A stretch of DNA of 64,000 nt from Aphanomyces cochlioides (lineage: Eukaryota > Oomycota > Saprolegniomycetes > Saprolegniales > Verrucalvaceae), in assembly GCA_019828595.1 (NCBI GenBank), contig JAHQRK010000006.1:2666001-2730000 (forward strand). Reading direction: 5' to 3'. Positions 1-10,505 of this stretch are shown piece after piece. The stretch's first letter is position 1. Each line of letters opens with the position of its first letter. Made by a program: the position numbers and the translations under genes. The notes below the pieces were generated by a model. That model ran no database searches and was not told the DNA's origin. It was given only the letters and a program-made list of their open reading frames with translations.

Positions 1-66
1 AGAGATATGGGATCTTCAAATCATACTTTTTCTTTCTTGCTTTTCATAAAATACGGTATCGACAAC

Positions 67-1099
67 TTAATTGTCGGATTTGTAGCTCGCTTCACCAGCC
101 ATGTCTTCGACGGCAGATCGTTGATGACGGAGGATTTCCTGCATTTCGGCCTCGATGTTTGCGAGCTGTTCTGGGTCTTCGACTTGATCCAGGAGAATGC
201 GCATGGATTGCATCATATTCGCCACTTGAGCTCCCAAATCTTCCTTGGCGTCCTCCGCGTCAACGTCCACTACTCCGCTACCGTTTCTTCGAAGGATGGA
301 TTCAATGACTGCACTTTCTGCAACGCCTTCAGCTGCTACAGGTGAAGAAGGGGGTAAAGAAGGGGGCTCGGATGATGGTTCAGCAGCTTTTAGTCGCTCT
401 TCCTCGGCAAGACGCAATGCTTCTTCAATCATAGCACGGGGTAAGCGTTTGCCACGATGACTACGTTGGGGTGGAATCCAAAATCTTCGCTTGTTCATCT
501 TGGCTCCATCGAAAAAAAAAGACAATGATTAAATTGGGGATCCCGGCCAGGGCCACTTGACATGTTGATTGGCGAGACGTGTTGATGAATCTGAACCAAA
601 AATCGAAGAGGTTCTGGAAGCTTTCTTCTCGAAAGCGAACAACGTCCGCCGTTCGAGATATCAAAGATCGTGGTGGCATGATTTCTTTGACGCCACTGAT
701 GAAGCCTTTGCAGTGTGGGTTGTCGCAATGATGCTTGTCTCCGATAGTAGATTGCATCTCTTTCACTATAAGATCGAAATCAGCAAGCGTTTTGCCAATC
801 TTGAACGAGTTGTTGGTCACTTTGTTGCGGACTTCAATCACATGGACAGTCGATCCTGTTGTCGCAAAGAGGCTCGGGACTTTCGACTTGATCACACTGG
901 TCGTGATTTTGACAAATACATTGCTATCTTTCTTTGGCCGAGGTTCTCGAGCACGAGGAACTCGAACTGGGGGTTCTTCCAGCGTGGGCTTGGGTAGATT
1001 CACTGGAATTGAGTTCTGCATCGCGGGGAGAGAATGCTTCGTCCTCGACTCAGCGACGGCAATCATGTTCGTCGTCTTGCTTTTTTCAAAATGGTGCAT
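67..1099 (-). CDS. PX-like domain protein, two exons
   Basis: Two minus-strand reading frames join across a short intron near 505-553 (donor within CAA|GTGGCC, acceptor CCAAG|ATG, same phase). The first exon carries a basic, proline-rich N-terminus (residues 30-60) and then a PX-like region: a strand-rich start, 'FKIGKTLADFDLIVKEM', a CDNPHC cysteine pair, 'ISGVKEIMPPRS' and a helix 'VRFREESFQNLFDFWFRFI'. The inserted Cys pair resembles the PX variant I know from oomycete proteins; PX domains bind phosphoinositides on endosomal membranes. The second exon encodes an acidic, Ala/Glu-rich C-terminus (about 140 residues) with predicted helix and ends at 67. The family call rests on pattern, not alignment. 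About 330 residues in total. Confidence 0.62.
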
Positions 1100-2690
1100 G
1101 GAGCGGAGAACGACCCATAGTAGCTACTATAGTTATCTTAGTATTATTAGAATGATGGTAGGAGTCCTGCACTGCTTCAATATACTGCAGCCATTTTATT
1201 GAGCAAGCTCAAATAGAGTGCAGCTGATTTGAAATGATATCAATTAAACGAACCAACTCAGGAATGTAACACGACACCGGAGTCGACGAATTTGCCCCTG
1301 GAATGGATATGGCCGTTTCTCACGACCGCTTTTATTCGATTGCACACTGAGGTAATGGTAAGGAGGCTTGGAAATCCCTTGGAATTCATTTGGACAGTCT
1401 CAAGTAATGTGGGAATCAAGTGAATTTTTCTGCAAATGCCCGTCACAATCAGCTTTTGTAAACACAGAAGCACTCCGTCAGCACTGCTTAATCTCACTGT
1501 TTCTCCTTGTCCTTGCTATGTCATCCACCACGTCCATCTTGATCGATGCATTCCCATCTGCGATATATGTCTCAACCGACTTGTGTGTCCTTTGCAAACT
1601 TTCGCCACTGTGCGATTTGCCACTTTTGCAATTACAATACTCTCCGTGAATCCACCTCTCGTTTACCTTCAAGCTATAGCTTTTAAACGCCCCCTCTGTC
1701 GTTTAGCCTACCCTATGAAGTGGCCCCCCCCCTTGATCTTGTTCACCAAAGGCTTTGAATTTTCTGGGCAACTCAGCATTCACGTCCCATTTGAAAACGT
1801 ACAACCACGTACTAGGTACTACTTTTAGTCACTACTAAGCTATTATAGTAGTACTAACCACAGTAGATAAAGTCTATCTTTACTACTAATAATAGCAATA
1901 CATGGCTCCTTCTGGCTATCTGATTGGTCAAATGGGCAACTGTGACCAGCTGCTTCGGTTTGGAGTGACACACTGCCGAGACAGCTGCTTTATCCACCGC
2001 CTCACCTTTGAACAAGCTGGGTTTCAAGGACGAAGGGGAATGAATGCATTGTTATACAGTGTTCCCTCAATCTTTCCACCTTCTCAAAAATATTATATAT
2101 ATTCATTTCAGCTTTGAAACTCCCTATATAGAAACCCCCTTATTTTGAGCAGGTGGAAAGATTGAGTATATCAAGGTAAAGAAAATCTGTGTGTCCGTCT
2201 TCAGATAAAAAGTGTAAAAACAAGGAGGAGTGATAGTGTCACGACGAAAATTTTACAGATAGGTTGTAATTAATACTTTTTATTGGTCGTCATGTAAACC
2301 ATCCCAAGCCCAGGAGAGGAAGAGTCAACTCGCCTTGGGAAATCCAGTCGGGGTGGACAGGTGATGTGAGGAATTTCGAAGCATGGTAGGCATAGCTCGA
2401 CATCTCTAGAGCCTCTCAGGGAAAGCTTGGATAGATTACTGTTCTCTACAAATAATTTTTGGCAAAGACGGGAGCGGGTAGCGAAGAAAAATCAAAAAGT
2501 TTTTATGAAACATACCAAGCAACAATCAAATTCAATAGAAAAGCCGAAAAAAATATAGGGAAATTAGAAACACTTCAAACCCCGGGCGAAGAGCGGGCCG
2601 CAATGCTAGTTATAATAATAGCCATTTGTTGGTCGCCTCTTCGTTCTGGATATGCACTGGATATTAAAAAAATCCGCTGAAAAATCCAGT
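1100..2690. other. Intergenic, no convincing gene
   Basis: Only short frames occur here and none has recognisable domain composition. The stretch is AT-rich, holds short TAGTAC/ACTACTA inverted motifs (about 1120-1160 and 1810-1890) and a hairpin listed separately. The frame at 2459-2680 is lysine-rich without a known motif and is not called. Confidence 0.5.
2066..2166. repeat. 101-bp imperfect hairpin / MITE-like repeat
   Basis: The left arm CTCAATCTTTCCACC-TTCTCAAAAAT (2066-2091) is the inverse of the right arm at 2142-2166, with about two mismatches over roughly 25 bp. The arms enclose about 50 bp of AT-rich DNA. No target duplication is clear. Confidence 0.7.
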
Positions 2691-3076
2691 TTACAGTGCT
2701 GCTGTTAAAAAATTATTTGTTTAAAGAAACATATGTGACTTGAAAAAATTGCCTGATTGAAAATGTCCTGCACATGACGATGCCCTTGACACCTCAATGT
2801 CACACTCGACACCAAACACACGTGCACTGTACAAACGCGGGCTTCTCCAATCCACCCGTGTTCTTTGAATCAATGTTATCCTTTTCGCCAAAGTGTTTAT
2901 TGTACCAACACCTCGAATAACTAGTGGATATTGTACAGATAAAACTGCCAAGTCAAACACCTCTGTAAGTGAAGCACCTTGTATGATAAACACCATATCA
3001 TTCCACCGTGCTCTTCGCTTTTCCAATTGAAATATATAGGAAACACTATTCGATTCACGCAGTTTTAAATAACTGA

Positions 3077-4702
3077 ATGACTGCTATCATTTTGACTTTG
3101 TCGATCGCCATGGTCGAGATTGACCCCATGAAGAAAGCTGAGGTTCTCAAGATGCTTGATGAGATCATTCCCTACAAGGACATCGTACACAAATATGGCA
3201 TATCGAAAGCCATGGTCACTCGTATCAAGAAGAAACGACCTGAAATCATGGCAAAACTTCAGCAAAACGCTGATCCTGGGTCTATACGGCCGTGCCGACT
3301 GGCTGGCGCTGCGCTGGAGCTCGATCGCAGGGTGTACTTATGGTTTTGCAAAGCTCGTGCCACGAAAGTCATTCCTGTTAATGGACCTATGATTCAGGAG
3401 AAGGCTCTTCGTGTAGCCGCAACTCTCGGCATGGTCAACTTCACAGCCTCAAACGGATGGTTGCAAAACTTTCGCGCTTGTCACAACATCAAATTTCGAT
3501 CGCTCTCGGGAGAATCTGCCTTAGTCAACATGGAAACAGTTGATCAATGGTCTAAGCCAATAACAAGCATTGTCAGCAACTTTAATCCCAATGATATTTT
3601 CAACTGTGACGAGACTGGACTGCAATGGCGCGATTTACCAAGCAAGTCACTCGTGATGAGAGATAAGCAGTGCAAAGGAAACAAAAAAAGCAAAGAAAGG
3701 GTGTCGGTCTTGCTTACTGCGTCTGTGATTGGAGAGAAAATGCCACTTCTCATCATTAACAACTCCCTCATGCCAAGAGCCTTCAAGAAGAAGGTCCCCC
3801 TTGGTGTCCAATGGTATGCCAACTCCAAGGCTTGGATGAGAGGAGACATTTTCTCTCAATATTGTTTATGGCTTGACAAAAGAATGGCAGCTCAAGGCAA
3901 ACACATCCTCTTGCTCATGGATAACGCCCCTTGTCACATTGTACCGGAGGATATGCTCACGAACACAAAGGTTGTCTTCTTACCACCAAACACAACCTGC
4001 TTTACCCAACCGCTTGACGCTGGAGTAATAAAAAATTTCAAGGTGAAGTACAGAATGCTGCTTGTGAATTACATTGTATCGTCGCTCGATTCACTTGGAC
4101 CAAGTCCAAGTCCTTCAATGTTCAAAGGCGTTGATATGAAAATGGCTGTGGAATGGATGAAAAGTGCGTGGGCGGATGTCTCAACTACAACAATATCAAA
4201 TTGCTTTAAGCACTGCAAGGTTCTTGATCCCTCAAGATACGTTGCCAGTGTGTGCGACCCTTCAACCGTTACAATATCAAGTGGGGATGTTGATGTCGCT
4301 TTGGCCAATGTGGAATGTATTGACGAATCTCTATCAAATGCTACTTCTTTGAACGACCACAGTGATGAAAATCAAGTTCGTGTGATGCTACAATTGCTGG
4401 GCTGTGATCCTGAAGATATTATTCATGATGAGGAGGACATCCCTGCGTTTGAAACAGACGCTGCAGGTTGGGAGAGAGACGTTCTTGAGGCTCAAGAGGC
4501 TGTTGATTCCGCGGATGATGCTGATAGTGCGTCTGACGACGACAACCCACAAGTTCCAAGGATCGTGGATGTGCAGCAAGCCGTGGCATTACTGGAGACT
4601 TGGGCGAAGCACTCCAAAATTGATATTGCGAGAGACATCTCGTCACTTCGATCTGCCATTGCTGTTTATCGTTCAAAGCTCCCAAATGGAACCATCGAGT
4701 AA
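3077..4702 (+). mobile_element. Pogo/Tigger-type DDE transposase, intact
   Basis: Uninterrupted 541-residue frame. An N-terminal helix-turn-helix segment ('YKDIVHKYGISKAMVTRIKKK', about residues 33-53) is followed by a CENP-B-like second DNA-binding region ending near 'NGWLQNFRACHNIKFRSLSGES'. The catalytic core shows three acidic residues: NCDETGLQW (near 178), LLMDNAPCH (near 281) and QPLDAGVIKNFK (near 314), with 31 residues between the last two, the DDD arrangement of pogo/Tigger enzymes. Known family role: cut-and-paste transposition into TA. The C-terminus is acidic. Candidate element ends are CAGT-starting termini preceded and followed by TA, at 2694 and 4827, but the two termini match each other only loosely. 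The frame shows no damage, so recent activity is possible. Confidence 0.9.
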
Positions 4703-4825
4703 TGGCTGTTGTGATGTGCGTCAGGAGATAACCATTTACTCTAATAAAATCTTCTATACTGAAACACCTCGAATGTTGAAAATAAAAATATTCCACGCAC
4801 ATCCGTTTCATTTGGCAGGTTTAAC

Positions 4826-5513
4826 TGTACCTGTATTCACAGTGGGTCCTGACCTGGGTCCTATACAAAAACTTATATTTTGAGACCCAGGGAGGAATAT
4901 TCATTTATAGCATTTGAAAAGATTTGATTGGTTGTACAAATAATATAATTATTGGTTAGAAAATATGAAATTGGAGAAGTTTCATTGGTTATATTTTCCA
5001 TTTCAAGAGGAATGACAACATGAACCAAGCATCCATACACTGCGAATTTATGAATAAAACCAGAATACATGTTCATTTTTCAATACTATTATTGTATGGC
5101 ATATGGAGGCTAATTTCCGCTGTCGATGGACTTTGGTCTTGCCCTTGCTGCGAGAACAAAAGCCACACTGTCTAGGTTGCGTGCATATGTATGCTCTATT
5201 GCGTTGTTAGGTTATATATTTGAGCTGTATTCCTACGATTTTGCTCGTTTTAATTTCATTTGCAGCTCTAGTGTAGCTTATTGCTTGATTGTTCATGAAT
5301 TCTATTGTCATGAAGTGTACTTTTATCTTGATATGCCTCCAGTGGGTGGAAATGTAAGTTATATTTTAGCCTATCAGTGGTGTGGGACCTGAAGGAGCAA
5401 TACCCAAGATATTTTCACTCTGGACTTAAAATAACTTGGGTTTCATCCGGATAAGTCTCGGACCTGACGAGACCTCCGGGGTCCCACACCTTTGATACCT
5501 AAATTTCTACTTT
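4826..5513 (+). repeat. Dispersed repeat, copy 1 (about 690 bp)
   Basis: Begins TGTACCTGTATTCACAGTGG and runs to about TGATACCTAAATTTCT. The same sequence, about 97% identical by eye, recurs in the same orientation at 57014-58569, where it is split by an 871-bp insertion. The last ~145 bp (5370-5513) form their own inverted repeat: TATCAGTGGTGTGGGACC at one end and its near-inverse GGTCCCACACCTTTGATA at the other. It could be a solo LTR-like or non-autonomous DNA element; neither a clear TG...CA boundary nor a target duplication fits both copies. Its 88-residue frame (5126-5392) is conserved only because the repeat is. Confidence 0.82.
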
Positions 5514-6133
5514 AGCCAATCAAAAGCGTTTACAATGTAATGTAGTAATTATAACCAATGAAATTCTATTATCTTTAATTTGAACCAATCAAACGTGTGA
5601 ATTTCGGTAATAAGACATTTGAAACATGTGCAAGTTTTCCAACACAATCAACGATCCAACGCGGATTCACAAGACGACCACAATGACCGATTTGTGTCAA
5701 TGCTTGTACCTCGACTGCGAATTTCCTTCGCGATACAACACCGAGACAACATCACGCTCGAGAACTCTCTACGAACTTACGATACAAATGTCAACGACGA
5801 TCTCAATGAACCACCGCATTCTCGGAACGGCAGTTGAAATCGATTGACGAAGGACACGAAGCAATGCCAGCATAATAGTCTCGTATGCCAATGATTTAGG
5901 GTCGATTAGTAGGCATGCCTAGTTAAAATAGCAATATATAAAACGTCCTACCATCACTCAAACTGATGTGGTTGCCCATGGGAGGCTGCAATTGGACTAC
6001 AAAATATCTTGAGCCATGCCCTTCGACTGATAGAAATTACCTCATGATGCGGCCATTATGAACGCCAATACGCTCGAGCAATCGTGCGGTCGAAGGCGTC
6101 GCTAAATTACAATTTAGCATGAAAATTCAAAAA
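5514..6133. other. Intergenic with CCAAT-type boxes; possible short ORF at 5626-5847
   Basis: Several CCAATCAAA/ACCAATGAA motifs at 5515-5600 look like a promoter. An ATG frame of 73 codons follows (5626-5847) with no recognisable motif. I see no other gene. Confidence 0.3.
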
Positions 6134-7998
6134 TCAATCAGTCCACGTACGAGGCAGATGCAGTCCTGATGTGTTTTGAAACGGTGACGCCATTGCATCG
6201 TTATTGCTTGTGTCCAAGCGCAGTCGCTTCTTCGCATCAGGGCGGACAAATAGATTGTGCGATTGCGTCAATGCTTCTTGGCGTTCAAACTTATCGGCAG
6301 AATATCAAACTTCCATCGAAACTGTTTTGCTCACCTCGAATTCCAGTCGTTCCTTGTCCAATTCTTCCGCCTGTTGCGTAAACAAGGCACGCTCTGCTTC
6401 CAAATGTTCATTCTTAGTCGCGACTTCTCGCCGTTCGACGGCCAACGTCTCGAGCATATCTTCAAGGCCAGACAATTCAAGCCGTGGTGGACGCAGTTCA
6501 TCGTCTTCGTTGCCGTTCAAAGTCAAGGCAGTCCGAATAATATGATCTTGTTCTTGAATCACCTCAAATGCTTCGCGGAGCTTAGCTTCGAGTACTTCCC
6601 GCTCCATGGCTTGCGTTGCATGCTTCAAAGCTGCAATCTAGACATTTTTATGAGTTTATGTTTGAGAAGCCATAGTACTTTGGAGCGAAGAAGTGTCAAT
6701 TGGTCTTGAATCATGGCAAGTACATTGTTATTGTTGCTTGAGCTCGACAGTGGCATTGTAAATGCATTCTTCAGCGTATTTGTGTCGCCCAAGTGAAGAT
6801 CCACGTCCAGCTGGCCCTTGTTATGTCTAAACAGGTGCAATAAGCAGAGGTCGAGATGTCGAAAGTACCGATTTAAGAACCACTTGGCAGCGGCGCGGTA
6901 TTCTTGCATGGCTTGTTTTAATTCCGTGTGAAATTGTGCCAAATGTGCTCGCAGCGTATCGTTTTCCTGAAGTAACTTCAATTGCTGCGTCTCGTACGAC
7001 CGAATCATCTACATTCCAATCTCCAGATCTGTTGAAATTTGTAGCTGTACCGTGTTGATGATTTTGTGCTCGCCAGTCGTCTTTGAGTTTACTGCACCGC
7101 GTACTTTATTGATTTCCATCTTGGTATTCAATTCTTTGCCAAGTGCCATGCCCTAGATGGAAAAAGATTGGACAAGGCAAGGATGATTGAGGTTTACCCG
7201 CTTGTCCATGGATGATTTATTAAGGAAAGCATTGTATTGCTTCTGCAGTCGTTCGTAGGCAACCTCACTCTTTCGGAGCTGAGCTTTGTAGTTGGTATCA
7301 ACATGCTGCAATCTGCCCAAAATGAATTTTCAATGACTTCACGGTGATTTTACGTACTGTGCGCATTTTCGCTCGAGAGATCGCTTTTCTTCCTTGTGGA
7401 ATTGACGCTCCTTCGCAAACACAACCTCTTTTGCATTCATGTTGTTTTCCATCTCCATGTTGCTCTGCGAGACAAGATCTTAGCCTTGGAAAGATTGTTT
7501 TATGAGTACCTTGCGCTCACTGTCGAGTTGGTTCGTCAACGATTGAATCACATTGTTCTTGCGCTGGACTTCCTTCTCAGATCGGACTAATTGCTCGGTC
7601 AATTCTGCGCTGTGATGCATTTCGTCTCGCCGCGAATGGAGCAACCAGTGGATGCAATCCATGATGCGTCGCATGTCATCTTCTGTCATCGTTGTACTAA
7701 AGTTGAGCTGGGTGATTGCATTATGGACGCCAAATTGCTGCATTTCGAGCTGATGATTTAAGTACGTAGCGTTCTCTTCGAGCGTGTTGTAGTGCGGCAA
7801 TTGCCATTCTTTGGTCCCAAGGTTTCGCGAGGCGACCAGTCGTGGCTCGGGCTCCTCCAAGTTGTTGTTGCTGCTACTCGCCAGAGCTGAAGAAATTGAG
7901 GAGGATCGACTTCTCTTTTGAAAAATATCGCCAAAATCCATCGCATAGCCGCGAGACGACGCCGTCATGACGACCGCGCCATCTCTCCCAGTTTCCAT
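6134..7998 (-). CDS. ADIP/SSX2IP-like coiled-coil protein, about seven exons
   Basis: Exon 1 (7510-7998) encodes 'NATYLNHQLEMQQFGV', then 'MRRIMDCIHWLLHSRRDE' and a long helix. This matches my recollection of the ADIP domain (Afadin- and alpha-actinin-binding protein / SSX2IP family: a conserved YLN-QL start, an I-x-LL-x-RR-D centre and a coiled coil). Later exons, each closed by GTACxx/GTAAxx...AG introns of 40-60 bp, keep a heptad pattern ('LLQENDTLRAHLAQFHTEL', 'LETLAVERREVATKNEHLEAE'). The final exon continues past a GTGAGC intron near 6335 to a stop at 6134. Animal members act at centrosomes, centriolar satellites and adherens junctions; in a flagellate-forming protist a basal-body role is my inference. 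The start METGRDGA follows CCAAT-rich DNA (8040-8210). Confidence 0.75.
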
Positions 7999-7999
7999 C

Positions 8000-8590
8000 T
8001 TTGAATGTTTAAATTCGCAGAATGAGAAATCTAGTCCAATATACTCTCTGATTGGCTAAAATTGAACCTAAAGAACAACTTGATTGGATGAAATATTTTC
8101 AAATAAGCCAATAAAATGTCGCTAACTTCCAAATAATTTATTTTATTGGTTGAAAGTATATTTTGAATGTATTTGATTGGATATTTGAATTATTAAACAA
8201 CCAATCACAAGTGTCAATCGGAAATCCATCAAGAAAAGTTCCTCAAGAACCCGACAAGCCTTGCATGATGACGCCCGCGGTGAAAACTCTGGGGGAACCT
8301 CGTGAATGGGCCAGCGATGAATGGTCCATTCCATCTGCAGCTTAGAGAGCTCTCAGTAAACCATTTTGCGTCAGAGACTCAAGACCTTAGGACGACGATT
8401 GCAACGATACAATACCCGATTAAAGGAATGCGACGGGAACGCAGTGGATCCGACGCACTGAGTCTGGACCATATTGTCTCAATGCCTTGGCAGCGTCTCA
8501 TCCATTAAGGTATCCTCACAGGAGCTCCCATACCTACTTTCTTAGAAGAGATATTAGACTGTGTTATCCCAAGTCAGGCTCGGAGCCCTT
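8000..8590. promoter_or_regulatory. CCAAT/ATTGG-rich intergenic region
   Basis: At least six CCAAT or ATTGG pentamers occur between 8048 and 8210, just upstream of the ADIP-like gene. This fits a CCAAT-box promoter. The rest of the stretch, to 8590, shows only short frames without motifs. Confidence 0.45.
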
Positions 8591-8593
8591 TTA

Positions 8594-9013
8594 TCACACG
8601 AGCGCATTATGTTTGGTTGCATTGGTGAGAGCAATCGCCCATGCATTCATTTCCATGGCAGACTGTGTGGCAATGAAGAACCGCCGCTTTGGCGTTTGAA
8701 TGGCAATGCGCCAAATGGACGATTTCGACTTGCCAGTCTTGAGGCACTCACGTGGCATGACGTCGATGTCATTCGGGGACACTTGGGTAAGATCAACCCG
8801 TCCTTTCAATTTTCCACTCGGCGCTGTGTAGTATGTCAGCGCCTTTGGCGTCAAGACGGCATAGTGTGGCTTCCAATTGGCGCGGCCAAAGAGCCCAAGC
8901 ATTCGTTTGCCTTTCTTGAAGAGCATTCCAGACTTCAGCGGCGCGTCCTCCTCCGCGGTAGTCATCTTTGCAAATGATGCACAAACTCGTGCGGTCGCTC
9001 TGGCGTTGTTCAC
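8594..9013 (-). CDS. Small PH-domain protein, tandem copy 1
   Basis: The frame from an upstream ATG gives 139 residues; the inner ATG at 8965 (MTTAEEDAPLKSG) is an equally good start and places the PH domain at the N-terminus. PH signatures: 'LKSGMLFKKGKRM', 'NWKPHYAVLTPKALTYY', 'LKGRVDLTQVSPNDIDVMP', 'IWRIAIQTPKRRFFIATQS' and the terminal helix 'EMNAWAIALTNATK' with its invariant Trp. The protein is almost only a PH domain. PH domains usually bind phosphoinositides or proteins; no catalytic part is present. It is a close paralogue of the gene at 9146-9625 in the same direction, so a tandem duplication is likely. Confidence 0.85.
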   Translation of the reverse strand: MNNARATARVCASFAKMTTAEEDAPLKSGMLFKKGKRMLGLFGRANWKPHYAVLTPKALTYYTAPSGKLKGRVDLTQVSPNDIDVMPRECLKTGKSKSSIWRIAIQTPKRRFFIATQSAMEMNAWAIALTNATKHNALV

Positions 9014-9145
9014 CTTTCAGTTCAAGCCACGAACAAACGATCGTCGTCGCTTGTCTCGTACTGTAAAGCTGACAAAGTCACACGAATCCATTGGAAGGCA
9101 GCAACAATGCGCATTGCTCCAAATCTCAAAGGGAACAACATCTCA

Positions 9146-9625
9146 TTAGCTAGCACAGACGCTGTCATGTACTGCTCGCGCTTTGAGCACTCTGAGCCTG
9201 GCTTGACGCACTGCTTGGCGCATTTGAGCCACTTGGTCAATGGAACGACAGGAGTCATGCGCTGTAATCTCCTGAAGGTCGTCAAACCACGCGTTCATTT
9301 CGCCAGGACTGGTCGCTGCGATCATATATCGCCGGCCTAGAGTCTGGATCGATATCCGCCAAATAGAAGACGCGGAGGTGCCCGTCTTGAAGCCATCATG
9401 CGGCATTTCCTCAATATCGCTCGGTGAACACTTGGTCAAGTCGATCTTGCCCTTGAGTTTACCACCAGGAGCTGTGTAGTACAGGATCGCATCGGTTGTC
9501 AAGACGAGGAAGCGCGGCTTCCAGTTGGATCGACAAAAGAGATGACCAACTTTGGAACCTTTTTTGAACATCATGCCAGACCGCCACACGACTGGAGCTG
9601 TCGGCGTTGTTGTGGGATTCATCAT
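9146..9625 (-). CDS. Small PH-domain protein, tandem copy 2
   Basis: 159 residues starting MMNPTT at 9625. PH features run from 'WRSGMMFKKGSKVGHLF' through 'NWKPRFLVLTTDAILYYT', 'LKGKIDLTKCSPSDIEEMP', 'IWRISIQTLGRRYMIAATS' to the helix 'EMNAWFDDLQEITAH', which keeps the diagnostic Trp. A basic helical tail of about 40 residues (QMRQAVRQARLRVLKARAV) has no counterpart in copy 1. The two genes share strand, length class and motif spelling (SP-x-DI-x-MP, SSIWRI), showing recent duplication. A lipid-binding adaptor is the reasonable expectation; the partner is unknown. Confidence 0.87.
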   Translation of the reverse strand: MMNPTTTPTAPVVWRSGMMFKKGSKVGHLFCRSNWKPRFLVLTTDAILYYTAPGGKLKGKIDLTKCSPSDIEEMPHDGFKTGTSASSIWRISIQTLGRRYMIAATSPGEMNAWFDDLQEITAHDSCRSIDQVAQMRQAVRQARLRVLKARAVHDSVCAS

Positions 9626-10505
9626 GAAGAGATTTGAATTGTGTGCGTCGCCTTCATCGCCACCTTCTTGTCTCTTTATGCCGACAGAGAAATGATGACG
9701 GTCATGTTAAAGTTTTGCGTCATCATCCGTGTAGCTTCCTTACACACATCACACCCTCCAACTCGATGCCCAAGCCTGCAGTCCTTGCTAGTTAGCCGCG
9801 AGCAGGCTTGAAAGCATTGCTTTCCTTTTGAGATGGAGCGAAGTGATCGCTCAAGAATCGACTTCTCCTCGCCAAGAACAAGCGTACGATCTATTTCGAC
9901 ACGAAATTTTCGACGACAGAAATGGCGACGACCAAGACAGAGAAAAGATCCAAGATGGTGGATTCCATAAATGATGTCGCGTGGGCCTGCAAGCTTGAGT
10001 AAAGCTCAAGTAGACCTGTTGGCAATCTGTCCGTCAACTTTATCCCTTCCACAGAGGATAACGTCGTACTCGTTTCTTCCATTCTCGCTCGTTGATGTCA
10101 ATTCACCGAGCATGAGAAGTCTAGTGCTATGCGAAGATTGCGCTCCGTTCGTCGCCCGTGCGATCGCATGATGATGCTCTATTCGTGGAGGCTGTATTCG
10201 AGAAAATCCTCAAACATGAGCTCGATCACTTCCACTGCGTGGCAAAAAGACGAGATTTTTGGACAGCCATCTTGACGTCAACTACGCCATTTGCCTTTGG
10301 TTGTCGCCAAGAGCGTCGAGTTGTATCGTCCGTCGATTTGCGCTGTCAGCTCAGTAGTTTCGTCATCGATGGAAGGGTCGTCATGAGATTTTCGTCGTAG
10401 ACTTAGTCGCTGTCTGTCTTAAGTGACGAAGATGAACACTTGCCCATGAATTACTCCAATGACCAACTCCTCTAAATCACTTCTCGGACCAACCTGCCCT
10501 TTCAA
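9626..10505. other. Unassigned stretch, possible degraded gene
   Basis: Short open frames occur on both strands (for example plus 10158-10400 and minus 9891-10082), but none shows a domain and none joins cleanly to another through splice signals. It may be gene debris or UTR. Confidence 0.3.

Noticed and set aside
5126..5392. 88-codon frame repeated at 58185-58451, at first sight a conserved small protein
   Set aside because: Its conservation is explained by the surrounding dispersed repeat, which is equally conserved outside the frame.
9891..10400. Possible small genes on either strand between the PH pair and TTLL12
   Set aside because: No frame longer than 80 codons, no recognisable domain and no consistent intron junctions.
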